Part shown: one piece after another, positions 34,957 through 43,056 of the stretch
Layout of the letters: the number at the start of each line of letters is the position of its first letter
Numbering within the stretch: the first letter of the stretch is position 1
Origin: Bogoriella caseilytica
GTDB taxonomy: Bacteria; Actinomycetota; Actinomycetes; Actinomycetales; Actinomycetaceae
Direction: 5' to 3'
Assembly (NCBI RefSeq): GCF_003752405.1
Contig: NZ_RKHK01000001.1
Span: forward strand, 2,728,001 to 2,792,000
DNA: 64,000 nucleotides
Made by a program: the position numbers and the translations under genes
The notes under the pieces: model-generated
Told to the model about the DNA's origin: nothing
The model's input: only the letters and a program-made list of their open reading frames with translations
The model's database searches: none

Positions 34957-36281
34957 CCGCGCCGCCGACCGCCGCCACCCTGGCTCCGGTCCCGCCCATG
35001 GGCTGGAACAGCTGGGACTGTTTCGGTACCACGGTGACCGAGGATGAGGTGCTCGCCAATGCCGAGGTCATGCGCACACGGCTGCTGCCCGCCGGCTGGG
35101 ACCACGTCGTCGTCGATATCGACTGGTATGACCCCACCGCCCGTGCCCACGGCTATAACGACGACGCACCGGTGGTGCTCGATGACTACGGGCGCCAGTT
35201 GCCCGCAGCGGGCCGCTTCCCCTCCTCCCGCGATGGCTCGGGCTTCGCGAACCTCGCCCGCGCCGTGCACGAGAAAGGTCTGAAGTTCGGCATCCACATC
35301 GTTCGCGGCATTCCTCGCCGAGCCGTGGACCTGGACCTGCCGATCCTGGGCACGGAATGGACGGCAGCGGAGGTCGCGGATCGCTCGAACGTCTGCACCT
35401 GGCACCCTCACAATCTCGGCCTCAACCACGATCATCCCGGAGCGCAGGCCTACTACGACGCTCAGGTAGCCCAGTTCGCCGAGTGGGGTGTGGACTTCAT
35501 CAAGGCGGACGACATGCAGGCGCCCTACTACCACCGGGAGATTGAGGCGTACGCACTGGCCATCGCCCGCAGCGGGCGGCCGATGACCCTGTCGCTCTCG
35601 CCCGGGACCCACCTCTCCACTCTGCACATCGACCACCTGCGCCGGCACGCGCAGATGTGGCGCATCTCGGACGATCTCTGGGACCGCTGGGAGGACGTGC
35701 ATGCACAGTTCGCCCGCCTGGCCCGGTGGGCGCCCCTGCAGGGCAGTGGCGGCTGGGCCGATGCGGACATGCTTCCCCTGGGGCGGATCGGGCTGCGCGC
35801 CGAACGTGGCGAACCACGGAACTCCCGGCTGAGCGGCGACGAGCAGCGCAGTCTCCTCAGCCTGTGGGCGATGGGGCGTTCCCCCCTGATGGTGGGTGCC
35901 GACTTGCCCAGTACGGAGGAGTCCACCCTCGGGATGCTCGCCAATCCCGCGCTACGCGAGGTCACGGCCTCCACCACCGGCAATGCGGAGGTGATTCGCG
36001 AGCCGCACGGGGACGGCGAGATCATCGTCTGGTCAGCGCGATCGAGCCGGCAGGACCGCTGGTATCTCGCGGCGTTCTGGACGGGGGAGTCGGAGCTGAC
36101 CACGCCCATCGCCCTCGCGAGCGTGACCGGGCTGCCGGCCATGACCCACCAGCAGTGGAACGTGTCCGACCTTTGGGAAGACGGCGGGGAGATGACCCCT
36201 CTGGACCTCGACCGCGGCCATGTGTCCGTCCGGGTGCCCTCTCATGGTGTCCGGTGGCTCGCACTGGAACCCCGGGGATGA
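34953..36281 (+). CDS. GH27 alpha-galactosidase
   Basis: Retaining alpha-galactosidase (442 aa), intracellular. The N-terminal PPMGWNSWDCFG is the family hallmark. The nucleophile is Asp186 in DFIKADDM, and the acid/base is Asp240 or Asp241 in MWRISDDLWDRW. The WADADMLPLGR segment and C-terminal beta domain are present. The related beta-L-arabinopyranosidase activity of some GH27 enzymes is a real alternative given the arabinose-rich neighbourhood. ATGA overlap with GH31 indicates coupled translation; it is the last gene of the operon. Confidence 0.93.
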   Translation: MTAPPTAATLAPVPPMGWNSWDCFGTTVTEDEVLANAEVMRTRLLPAGWDHVVVDIDWYDPTARAHGYNDDAPVVLDDYGRQLPAAGRFPSSRDGSGFANLARAVHEKGLKFGIHIVRGIPRRAVDLDLPILGTEWTAAEVADRSNVCTWHPHNLGLNHDHPGAQAYYDAQVAQFAEWGVDFIKADDMQAPYYHREIEAYALAIARSGRPMTLSLSPGTHLSTLHIDHLRRHAQMWRISDDLWDRWEDVHAQFARLARWAPLQGSGGWADADMLPLGRIGLRAERGEPRNSRLSGDEQRSLLSLWAMGRSPLMVGADLPSTEESTLGMLANPALREVTASTTGNAEVIREPHGDGEIIVWSARSSRQDRWYLAAFWTGESELTTPIALASVTGLPAMTHQQWNVSDLWEDGGEMTPLDLDRGHVSVRVPSHGVRWLALEPRG

Positions 36282-36295
36282 AGCGAGCTCCTTAC

Positions 36296-36330
36296 TTGAC
36301 TGATTCCAGATAGCCGGTTCTACTGGCGAT
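36296..36330 (+). promoter_or_regulatory. Leaderless fur promoter with putative Fur-type box
   Basis: TTGACT (36296-36301) and TCTACT (36319-36324) are 17 bp apart, and the ATG follows 6 nt later. The AT-richer TTGACTGATTCCAGATAG resembles, from memory, the autoregulatory site of mycobacterial furA; an alignment is needed. Confidence 0.5.
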
Positions 36331-36855
36331 ATGTCCCTCACGTCGATCCCTGCGGAGAGCCGCCACACGGCTGATGCGCGCCTGCCAGGCACGGGCACTG
36401 CGGGCGCCGGGCTGGCCACTCGCAGCGCGGAGCATACGGCCGCGCTCAAAGCGGCAGGGCTACGAGTGACCGGGCCTCGCCTGGCGGTGCTCGCCGAACT
36501 GGCTGAGCACCCCCACGCAGATGCCGAGACGGTCCGTGCCGGGGTGCTCTCACGACTGGGATCGGTGTCCACGCAAGCCGTTTACGACGTCCTGCGCGCC
36601 CTGACCGAGGTCGGGTTGCTGCGCAGGATCGAGCCCGAGGGCTCGCCGGGGCGCTACGAGATCGCCGGTGAGGACGACAATCACCACCACGTGGTGTGTC
36701 GCGGCTGTGGGGCCGTCGCGGATGTGCCGTGCGCGGTCGGGCATGCGCCGTGCCTGGAGGCCTCCGATGACCAGGGCTTCACCATCGACCGCGCTGAGGT
36801 CATCTACTGGGGCACCTGCGCGCGGTGCCGCAGTGCGCAACCACAGCCTGCTTAG
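36331..36855 (+). CDS. Fur-family metal/redox-responsive repressor (FurA/CatR-like)
   Basis: Transcription repressor (174 aa). The winged helix spans about residues 35-95 (LKAAGLRVTGPRLAVLAELA and STQAVYDVLRALTEVGLLRR); the dimerisation/metal domain has DNHHHVVCRGCGAVADV and a C-terminal CARC, the structural-zinc cysteine pairs. The CAVGHAPCLEASDDQGF region resembles actinobacterial FurA/CatR, which normally repress an adjacent katG. Here no catalase gene follows; an oligosaccharide transporter operon does. It is probably autoregulated through the promoter just upstream and translated from a leaderless mRNA. Confidence 0.88.
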   Translation: MSLTSIPAESRHTADARLPGTGTAGAGLATRSAEHTAALKAAGLRVTGPRLAVLAELAEHPHADAETVRAGVLSRLGSVSTQAVYDVLRALTEVGLLRRIEPEGSPGRYEIAGEDDNHHHVVCRGCGAVADVPCAVGHAPCLEASDDQGFTIDRAEVIYWGTCARCRSAQPQPA

Positions 36856-36936
36856 CGAGGCCTGGCACGACTCCAGCGGACGGTGGTCGTCCGTATATCG
36901 GCCTGGTCTCACTTTCGCCGTGCGGTGCGCAACCGT

Positions 36937-36965
36937 TTGACGAGCGTCCGCTTAACCGGTTAACT
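36937..36965 (+). promoter_or_regulatory. Promoter and perfect operator palindrome of the mannoside operon
   Basis: TTAACCGGTTAA (36952-36963) is a perfect 12-bp palindrome with central CG, typical of LacI-family operators. It covers the spacer and -10 region of a candidate promoter TTGACG (36937-36942), N17, TTAACT (36960-36965). The LacI gene at 47276 is the obvious candidate repressor. Confidence 0.6.
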
Positions 36966-37054
36966 GATGACTGTCGGAGGACCACCCGGTCGCCCGCCAT
37001 CACCCGCTCGATGAAGAGAGACCCCACGCAGTCGTGGGGAGGGAGTGAGCAATC

Positions 37055-38863
37055 ATGAGGAAACCGGCATACCGCGTCGGGCTCGCCGTCGCCGCCGCCA
37101 CCGTGCTGGCGCTGAGCGCCTGCAACGGAGACACCCCTGAAGCACCCGAGATCGAACCCGATCCCGCGGACGAGAATGGCACTGAGGACGACGCCGACGG
37201 TGGCGACGACCCGGCGGCCGACGCTGACGAGGAGGAGCTCGCTGCTGCGGAGGACGTCATCTCGTCCTATCCACGCGAAGAGACCGTCTTCACCTCCGGA
37301 CAGCAGTGGGGTCCGCCCTCAAGCTGGAACCCGATCCCGCAGTCCGGCGAGGCCACCGGCCTGCGCGGTCTGCTCTACGAGGCACCCTTCTTCTTCAACC
37401 CCCACACCCTCGAGCTGGAGCCGTGGCTTGCGGAATCGGGCGAGTGGGTCGAGGACGACGTCTACGAACTCACCTTGCGTGAAGGGCTGACCTGGAGTGA
37501 CGGCGAGCCGCTGACGGCCGACGACGTCGTCTTCACCTACGAGCTCGGCGAGAACCCCGAGGTCCCCTGGTCGAACACCTGGACCTGGATGGACTCGGCC
37601 GAGGCCGTGGATGAGACCACCGTGCGTTTCACCTTCAGCGAGCCGCGCTATCAGTCCTGGGACAACAACCTGTACTCGGTGTCGATCGTGCCCGAGCACA
37701 TCATGTCCGAGTGGGCCGAAGGCGACTACATGTCGAACCAGAACGAGAACCCGGTCGGTTCCGGCGCCTTCCTCTACAACACCCACGGCCAGGACCGCAT
37801 GGTGTGGGAGCGCAACGATGACTGGTGGGGCATCGAGGCACTCGGCATGGACTTCGAGATGCGCTACATCGTGGACATCGTGAACCCGTCCAACGAGGTG
37901 GCACTCGGACTGCTGCTGCAGGGGCAGCTCGACCTGTCCAACAACTTCCTGCCCGGCGTGAACACCCTGGTCGAGCAGGGGCAGCTCACCACCTTCTACG
38001 ACGAGGCTCCGTACATGCTCTCGGCGAACACCGCGGTGCTCATTCCGAACACCGAGCGTGAGCCGCTGGACGACGCGGAGTTCCGCCGCGCCCTGGCCAC
38101 GGCCATCGACGTCGACGCCATCGTCTCCGGCGCCTACGGCGGCCTGGTCCAGCCCTCGCACTTCTCCGGCATGCTGCCCGCATACGAGGAGTTCTACGAC
38201 GACAGCATCGACGGTTTCTCCTTTGACGCCGGTGAGGCGGAGTCGATCCTCGCCGATGCCGGTTACGAGGACACCAACGGCGACGGTTACGTCGAGACCC
38301 CCGACGGCGAGGCCATCGAGCTCAGCCTCATCGTCCCAGCCGGCTGGACCGACTGGATGGAAGCCGCTCGCGTGATCGCGGAGGGCGCTCAGGACGTCGG
38401 CATCAACGTCACGGCCGATTTCCCGGACTCCGGTGCGGTGGATGACGCTCGATTCAGCGGTGACTTCGATCTGCTGATCAACAACGACGCGCAGCTGACC
38501 AACACCCCGCACACCTACTGGGAGTACCTCTACCGTCAGCCCATCCAGGACCAGATGTACTCGGGCAACTTCGGCCGCTGGGACTCCCAGGAGGGCTGGG
38601 ACCTGGCCGAACGCCTGGCTGCCACGGAGACCGATGACCCGGAGTTCCAGGAGATCCTCAGCGATCTGCAGGAGCTGCACCAGGAAGAGCTGCACGCGAT
38701 TCCGCTCTGGTACAACGGCATGTGGGCGCAGTACAACACGCAGGTGTGGACCAACTGGCCCACCTCGGAATCCGACACGCCTGACCACTTCGCCTCCACC
38801 TGGGGCGGGTACTGGCAGATGGGTGGCCTCGCCACCCTGGCGGATCTCACCCACGCGGACTGA
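37055..38863 (+). CDS. Family 5 extracellular solute-binding lipoprotein (oligosaccharide-type)
   Basis: Binding protein (602 aa) of the peptide/oligosaccharide ABC class. Lipobox LSAC follows the signal peptide, then a 45-residue acidic linker. LREGLTWSDGEPLTADDVVFTY is the family 5 signature, and PLDDAEFRRALATAIDVDAI and WYNGMWAQYNTQVWTNWP follow. Proteins with this tail and neighbours bind cello-, manno- or beta-gluco-oligosaccharides rather than peptides. The GH1 and GH2 genes downstream favour a beta-mannoside ligand. It starts the operon behind the TTAACCGGTTAA operator; a 361-bp structured gap separates it from the permeases. Confidence 0.92.
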   Translation: MRKPAYRVGLAVAAATVLALSACNGDTPEAPEIEPDPADENGTEDDADGGDDPAADADEEELAAAEDVISSYPREETVFTSGQQWGPPSSWNPIPQSGEATGLRGLLYEAPFFFNPHTLELEPWLAESGEWVEDDVYELTLREGLTWSDGEPLTADDVVFTYELGENPEVPWSNTWTWMDSAEAVDETTVRFTFSEPRYQSWDNNLYSVSIVPEHIMSEWAEGDYMSNQNENPVGSGAFLYNTHGQDRMVWERNDDWWGIEALGMDFEMRYIVDIVNPSNEVALGLLLQGQLDLSNNFLPGVNTLVEQGQLTTFYDEAPYMLSANTAVLIPNTEREPLDDAEFRRALATAIDVDAIVSGAYGGLVQPSHFSGMLPAYEEFYDDSIDGFSFDAGEAESILADAGYEDTNGDGYVETPDGEAIELSLIVPAGWTDWMEAARVIAEGAQDVGINVTADFPDSGAVDDARFSGDFDLLINNDAQLTNTPHTYWEYLYRQPIQDQMYSGNFGRWDSQEGWDLAERLAATETDDPEFQEILSDLQELHQEELHAIPLWYNGMWAQYNTQVWTNWPTSESDTPDHFASTWGGYWQMGGLATLADLTHAD

Positions 38864-39224
38864 TCGCGCCAGCTCGCGATCGCTCCAACCCCCGAGTGAA
38901 CCCGGGCGAACCCCGCGTGAACCCCGTGCGATTGTGGTCAGTAAGTGTCGGAATACCCACCCGATACGGCGTCCAGAGCGACGCCAACTGACCACAATCG
39001 CCGGGGGCGGGGCGCCCGGGAGCTCGAGCCCGAGAGCACGGGAGCTCGAGCACGGGGAGCGCCCGGGGGCCGGGCACGCAGGGGGAGCGCGGCCGAGGCC
39101 GGCTCTTGACCCTCCACCCCGGGCCCGCCGGGGCGCCGCGCCCGCTGGGGAGCCGTTGTTCGCGGACTCCTCCACCCCCCTTTTGACTTGACCTGACCTG
39201 CCCAGCCGACCGACAAGGGTTGAC
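38864..39224. other. Structured intra-operon gap with palindrome and short repeats
   Basis: No gene is seen in these 361 bp. They contain three imperfect copies of GYGAACCCCG (about 38897-38926), a 74-nt three-way-junction palindrome (38928-39001), the 13-bp direct repeat CGGGAGCTCGAGC twice (39017-39029, 39039-39051), GC-only stretches to 39180, and TTGAC repeats (39183-39197) just before the permease gene. Confidence 0.75.
38928..39001. repeat. 74-nt three-way-junction palindromic element
   Basis: GCGATTGTGGTCAGT (38928-38942) and its exact complement (38987-39001) form a 15-bp closing stem. Inside are two hairpins: GTGTCGG/CCGATAC (38945-38951 with 38961-38967, one G-U pair, 9-nt loop) and GGCGTC/GACGCC (38968-38973 with 38980-38985, 6-nt loop). 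The compact Y-shaped fold looks like a mobile repeat or a structured RNA. Confidence 0.75.
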
Positions 39225-40220
39225 GTGGCCACTTATCTCATTCGCAAACTGCTGATCTACGCCTTGACCTTCGTGGTTGCCGTCAGCATCAACTGGGCGA
39301 TCCCGCGCATGATGCCGGGCGACCCCGTGACCCGGCTCATCGCCCGCGCGAATCTGTCCCACCCGGAAGCGGTGGAGCCGATGCGCAACTACTACGAGGC
39401 CGTCTTCGGCTTGGACCTGCCGTTGTGGCAGCAGTACTTCAACTACTGGGGTGCGCTGTTCCGCGGCGAGATGGGCATCAGCGTCTGGCTGTTCCCCTCC
39501 GAGGTCTCGGAGGTGATCTGGAACGCCGTGCCCTTCACCCTGGCGCTGATGCTCCCGGCGATCCTGTTGAGCTGGCTGGTCGGCAACAAGGTGGGCGCGC
39601 TGGCGGCGCGGAGCAAGTGGCTGGACAACACCGTACTGCCGATCGGCTACCTGCTCACCGCCACTCCGTACATGTGGATCGCGATCCTGCTGGCCTGGTT
39701 CCTCGGCATCGTGATGGGGTGGTTCCCCGTGGCCGGCGGCTACGACTTCGGGCTCATCCCGATGTGGTCGTGGGAGTTCGTGGTCAATCTGGCCACCCAC
39801 TGGTTCCTGCCCTTCCTCTCGCTGTTCCTCGTGGCGCTGGGTGGCTGGGCGATCGGCATGCGCAACGTGATCATCTACGAGCTCGAGGCGGACTACGCCA
39901 ACTATCTCGAGGCACTCGGTGCACCGCGCCGGCTGGTCCGCCGCTACGCCTACCGCAACGCACTCCTGCCGCAGATCACCGGTCTGGCGCTGCAGCTCGG
40001 CACCGTGCTCGGTGGTGCCCTCGTCACCGAGGTGGTGTTCGCCTACCCGGGCCTCGGCTACCTCATCCTGAACGCGATCAACAACCAAGACCTGTTCCTT
40101 CTGCAGGGCGCTTTGCTCTTCGTGGTGGTCGGGGTACTGATCGCGAACTTCATCATTGACCTGCTCTACATCGTGGTCGACCCGCGCACTCGCACCGGAC
40201 TGCAGGGAGGAACCTCATGA
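39225..40220 (+). CDS. Oligosaccharide/peptide ABC transporter permease, DppB-like
   Basis: First membrane subunit (331 aa) with six helices. The start YLIRKLLIYALTFVVAVSIN, PGDPVTRLIARANLSHPEAV and the EAA-type loop YANYLEALGAPRRLVRRYAY are typical. TEVVFAYPGLGYLILNAINN is the late DppB signature. GTG 39225 has only a weak ribosome-binding site (AAGGG 8 nt upstream). The family also serves cello- and manno-oligosaccharides in actinobacteria and thermophiles. It overlaps the next permease by ATGA. Confidence 0.92.
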   Translation: MATYLIRKLLIYALTFVVAVSINWAIPRMMPGDPVTRLIARANLSHPEAVEPMRNYYEAVFGLDLPLWQQYFNYWGALFRGEMGISVWLFPSEVSEVIWNAVPFTLALMLPAILLSWLVGNKVGALAARSKWLDNTVLPIGYLLTATPYMWIAILLAWFLGIVMGWFPVAGGYDFGLIPMWSWEFVVNLATHWFLPFLSLFLVALGGWAIGMRNVIIYELEADYANYLEALGAPRRLVRRYAYRNALLPQITGLALQLGTVLGGALVTEVVFAYPGLGYLILNAINNQDLFLLQGALLFVVVGVLIANFIIDLLYIVVDPRTRTGLQGGTS

Positions 40221-41137
40221 CGCAGCCAGCGCAGACAGACCCAGAAGTCGAGGGCACCAAGGCCGCTCTGCCGGACGCTGCCGCGACCACCCGCAAAGGC
40301 AGCGAGACGATCTATTTCGCCTTGCGTAACCCCAAGGTGGTCGGCGCCCTGATTGTGGTACTCGGTTTCCTCGCCCTGGGGATCTTCGCCCCCTTCTTCA
40401 TCGACCACCGCCCGACGGCGTATGTGGGCCCGCCGGTCCAGCCGCCGGGCGGGGAGTGGCCATTGGGCACCACGCTCTTCGGGCAGGACATCTTCGCCCA
40501 GTTCGTGGCCGGCCTGCGCTCGACCTACCTGGTCGGCGTCCTCGGCGGTGCCGTCGCGGCGGCCATCGGCATGACGGTCGGCTTCGTGGCCGGTTACCGG
40601 GGCGGCTGGATCGATGAACTGTTGAACATGCTCACCAACATCGTGCTCGTGATCCCGGGCTTTGTGGTGCTGATCGTGATCAACGCCTACCTGGGCACCC
40701 GGTCGGTGCCGATGCAGGCTCTGTACATCGGCATCTTCTCCTGGCCGTGGGTGGCTCGCGCCGTCCGCTCCCAGACGCTCACGCTGCGCAACCGCGACTT
40801 CGTCGATCTCGCCAAGCTGTCCGGCTCGTCCACGGGCTCGATCATCCGGCGCGAAGTGGCCCCGAACATGTACTCCTACCTGTTCATGACCTTCGTGCTG
40901 CTCTTCGGTGGGGCCATCCTGATGGCCGCCTCGCTCGACTTCATCGGTCTGGGACCCACTGACGCGATGTCGCTCGGCTTGATGATGAACCAAGCCGCCC
41001 AGAACAGCGCGCTGCACCTGGGGATGTGGTGGTGGTTCGTGCCACCAGGGCTGGGGATCACCACGATCGTCGGGGCCCTCTACATCATGAACGTCGGCCT
41101 CGATGAGGTCTTCAACCCCAAGCTCAGGGAGACGTGA
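40217..41137 (+). CDS. Oligosaccharide/peptide ABC transporter permease, DppC-like
   Basis: Second membrane subunit (306 aa). A 40-residue cytoplasmic N-terminus leads to the first helix. PLGTTLFGQDIFAQFVAGLR is the DppC signature and FVDLAKLSGSSTGSIIRREV the ATPase-contact loop. SLDFIGLGPTDAMSLGLMMN completes the fold. It is translationally coupled to its neighbours (ATGA upstream, one base before the ATPase gene). Confidence 0.92.
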   Translation: MTQPAQTDPEVEGTKAALPDAAATTRKGSETIYFALRNPKVVGALIVVLGFLALGIFAPFFIDHRPTAYVGPPVQPPGGEWPLGTTLFGQDIFAQFVAGLRSTYLVGVLGGAVAAAIGMTVGFVAGYRGGWIDELLNMLTNIVLVIPGFVVLIVINAYLGTRSVPMQALYIGIFSWPWVARAVRSQTLTLRNRDFVDLAKLSGSSTGSIIRREVAPNMYSYLFMTFVLLFGGAILMAASLDFIGLGPTDAMSLGLMMNQAAQNSALHLGMWWWFVPPGLGITTIVGALYIMNVGLDEVFNPKLRET

Positions 41138-41138
41138 G

Positions 41139-42092
41139 ATGACGCTCAAGGTCGATGACCTCAAGGTCTACTACCGCACCCTCGCCGGGGATGTGAAGGC
41201 GCTCGACGGCGTCAGCTTCGAGATCGCCGACGGCGAGATCATGGGATTGGCGGGCGAGTCCGGCTGTGGCAAGACCACGCTGGGCAAGGCGCTCATCCGG
41301 ATGGACGGGCGGATGCGTCATATGGGCGGATCCGTCCACCTGGATGACCGCGAGATGCCGATCGCCGATCACAGCGCCATGCAGGACTTCCGCTTCAAGG
41401 AGGTCTCGCTCATCCCGCAGTATGCGATGAGCGCGATGAACCCCACCCGCAAGATCGGCCGCATGATCAAGGAACTTCTGGCCTCGCGCGGAGAGAGTTA
41501 CCGCGAGATCGAGCCGGAACTCCTGCGCCGTCTGAAGCTCGTTGGCCTCGACACCGAGGTGCTCAAGCGGTACCCGATCGAGCTCTCCGGTGGGATGAAG
41601 CAGCGGGTCGTGCTGGTGCTCTCCACTCTCCTGGATCCCTCGTTGCTCATCGGCGATGAGGTCACCTCGGCCCTGGACGTCTCCAGCCAGAAGGCGGTCT
41701 CGCGCGCCCTCGTGGAGTTCCGCGACCGCGAGTTCGTTCAGTCCATGGTGGTCATCACCCACGACATCTCGGTCCTCTACCAGATCGCCGACACCATCAT
41801 GGTGATGTACGCGGGCCATCTGGCGGAGAAGGCGGACACCGAGACCATCATCAACCGGCCACTGCATCCCTACACGAAGGCCCTGATCGGCGCCCTGCCG
41901 GAAGTGGGCGTGCGCTACGACGAGCGGCAGAGCCTCGAAGGGATCCCCGGGCGTCCGCCCGGCCTGCTGGACCCGCCTCAGGGATGCCGGTTCCGGGCTC
42001 GCTGCCCGCTCGCCGACGACGAGTGCCTCGAAGTGCCGCCGTTCGCCGAGGTCGAACCGGGCCACTCGGTGGCGTGCTGGAAGGTGGGCTGA
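41139..42092 (+). CDS. ABC transporter ATP-binding protein, DppD-like
   Basis: First ATPase of the importer (317 aa). Walker A is GESGCGKTTL, the signature is LSGGMKQR, and Walker B is LLIGDEVTSALD, with Val in place of the usual Pro after DE. VITHDISVLYQIADTIMVMY follows. The C-terminal oligopeptide-type domain has the cysteine pattern GCRFRARCPLADDECLE, which binds an Fe-S cluster in some relatives. ATG 41139 lies one base after the permease stop; earlier in-frame codons lie inside the permease gene. Confidence 0.92.
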   Translation: MTLKVDDLKVYYRTLAGDVKALDGVSFEIADGEIMGLAGESGCGKTTLGKALIRMDGRMRHMGGSVHLDDREMPIADHSAMQDFRFKEVSLIPQYAMSAMNPTRKIGRMIKELLASRGESYREIEPELLRRLKLVGLDTEVLKRYPIELSGGMKQRVVLVLSTLLDPSLLIGDEVTSALDVSSQKAVSRALVEFRDREFVQSMVVITHDISVLYQIADTIMVMYAGHLAEKADTETIINRPLHPYTKALIGALPEVGVRYDERQSLEGIPGRPPGLLDPPQGCRFRARCPLADDECLEVPPFAEVEPGHSVACWKVG

Positions 42093-42093
42093 G

Positions 42094-43056
42094 ATGCTGC
42101 GCGTGCGCGATCTGAACAAGGTCTACAAGGTCGGTACTTTCGGCACCGACAAGCTCCACGCTGTCCGCGACGTGTCCTTCGACATCGCTCCCGGTGAGGT
42201 CGTCTCCCTGATCGGTGAGTCCGGCTCAGGCAAGTCCACGATCGGCAAGCTCGTGCTCCGCCTGATCTCCACCACCTCGGGAACCATCGATTTCGAGGGC
42301 GAGGACATCGCCGGGATGTCGGGCAGGCGTCTGCGGAAGTACTACCAGCGCGCCCAGGGGGTCTTTCAGGATCCCTTCTCGACCTACAACCCGATCTTCA
42401 AGGTCGATCGTGCTTTCGACACTCTGCGCAATAACTACTTCGGCTCGATGTCCCGCACGGATTGGGATGAGAAGGTCCGCGAGGCCGTGCGCTCGGTGAG
42501 CCTGGAGCCGGAGTCGGTGCTGGGGAAGTACCCCCATCAGCTCTCCGGCGGGCAGCTCCAGCGCCTGCTGATCGCCCGGGCGCTCTTGCTGGACATCAAG
42601 CTGCTGGTGGCGGACGAGATCATCTCCATGCTCGACGCCTCCACCCGGATCGACGTACTCAACCTCCTGGGCGACCTGCGCGCCAAGGGCCTGGGCATCC
42701 TCTTCGTCACGCACGACCTCTCCCTGGGAAACTACGTCTCGGACAAGGTCGTCATTCTCTACAAGGGTCGCGTGGTCGAATCGGGTATCACCTCGAAGGT
42801 GTTCGGCCAGCCCTTGCACCCGTACACCCGCAACCTGCTCGCCTCCGTGCCCCAGTTGGACCGCAAGTGGGACGAGGTCGAGGCCGAGGAAGCCGCCCGT
42901 GCGGTCGAACTCGACAAGCACTGCTTCTACCACGAACACCCCGAAACCCTCGAGAAGTCCACCGGCCTGATCGAGGTCGACAACGGCCATCTGGTGGGCT
43001 GTTTCGCCATGTCAGCCGACGACCCTTGCCCGATGGGAGCCACCGATGACCGCTGA
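42094..43056 (+). CDS. ABC transporter ATP-binding protein, DppF-like
   Basis: Second ATPase (320 aa). Walker A GESGSGKSTI, signature LSGGQLQR and Walker B LLVADEIISMLDAS are visible; the DEIISMLD sequence replaces the DEPVSALD usual in peptide systems and seems typical of the sugar-transporting subgroup. The Q-loop is FQDPFSTYNP. The C-terminal domain ends in CFYHEHPE...GCFAMSADDPCP, with cysteines. The last 11 bases overlap the GH1 gene. It should pair with the DppD-like protein as a heterodimer. Confidence 0.9.
   Translation: MLRVRDLNKVYKVGTFGTDKLHAVRDVSFDIAPGEVVSLIGESGSGKSTIGKLVLRLISTTSGTIDFEGEDIAGMSGRRLRKYYQRAQGVFQDPFSTYNPIFKVDRAFDTLRNNYFGSMSRTDWDEKVREAVRSVSLEPESVLGKYPHQLSGGQLQRLLIARALLLDIKLLVADEIISMLDASTRIDVLNLLGDLRAKGLGILFVTHDLSLGNYVSDKVVILYKGRVVESGITSKVFGQPLHPYTRNLLASVPQLDRKWDEVEAEEAARAVELDKHCFYHEHPETLEKSTGLIEVDNGHLVGCFAMSADDPCPMGATDDR

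Noticed and set aside
38928-39001. tRNA or tRNA-like gene, because of the 74-nt size and branched fold
   Set aside because: Only two inner hairpins, no anticodon arm geometry, no conserved T-loop and no CCA; the 15-bp closing stem is far longer than an acceptor stem.
37319-39232. A 637-codon open frame antisense to the solute-binding protein, reading through the 38.9-kb palindrome
   Set aside because: No domain or start signal; high GC gives long antisense frames throughout this window.
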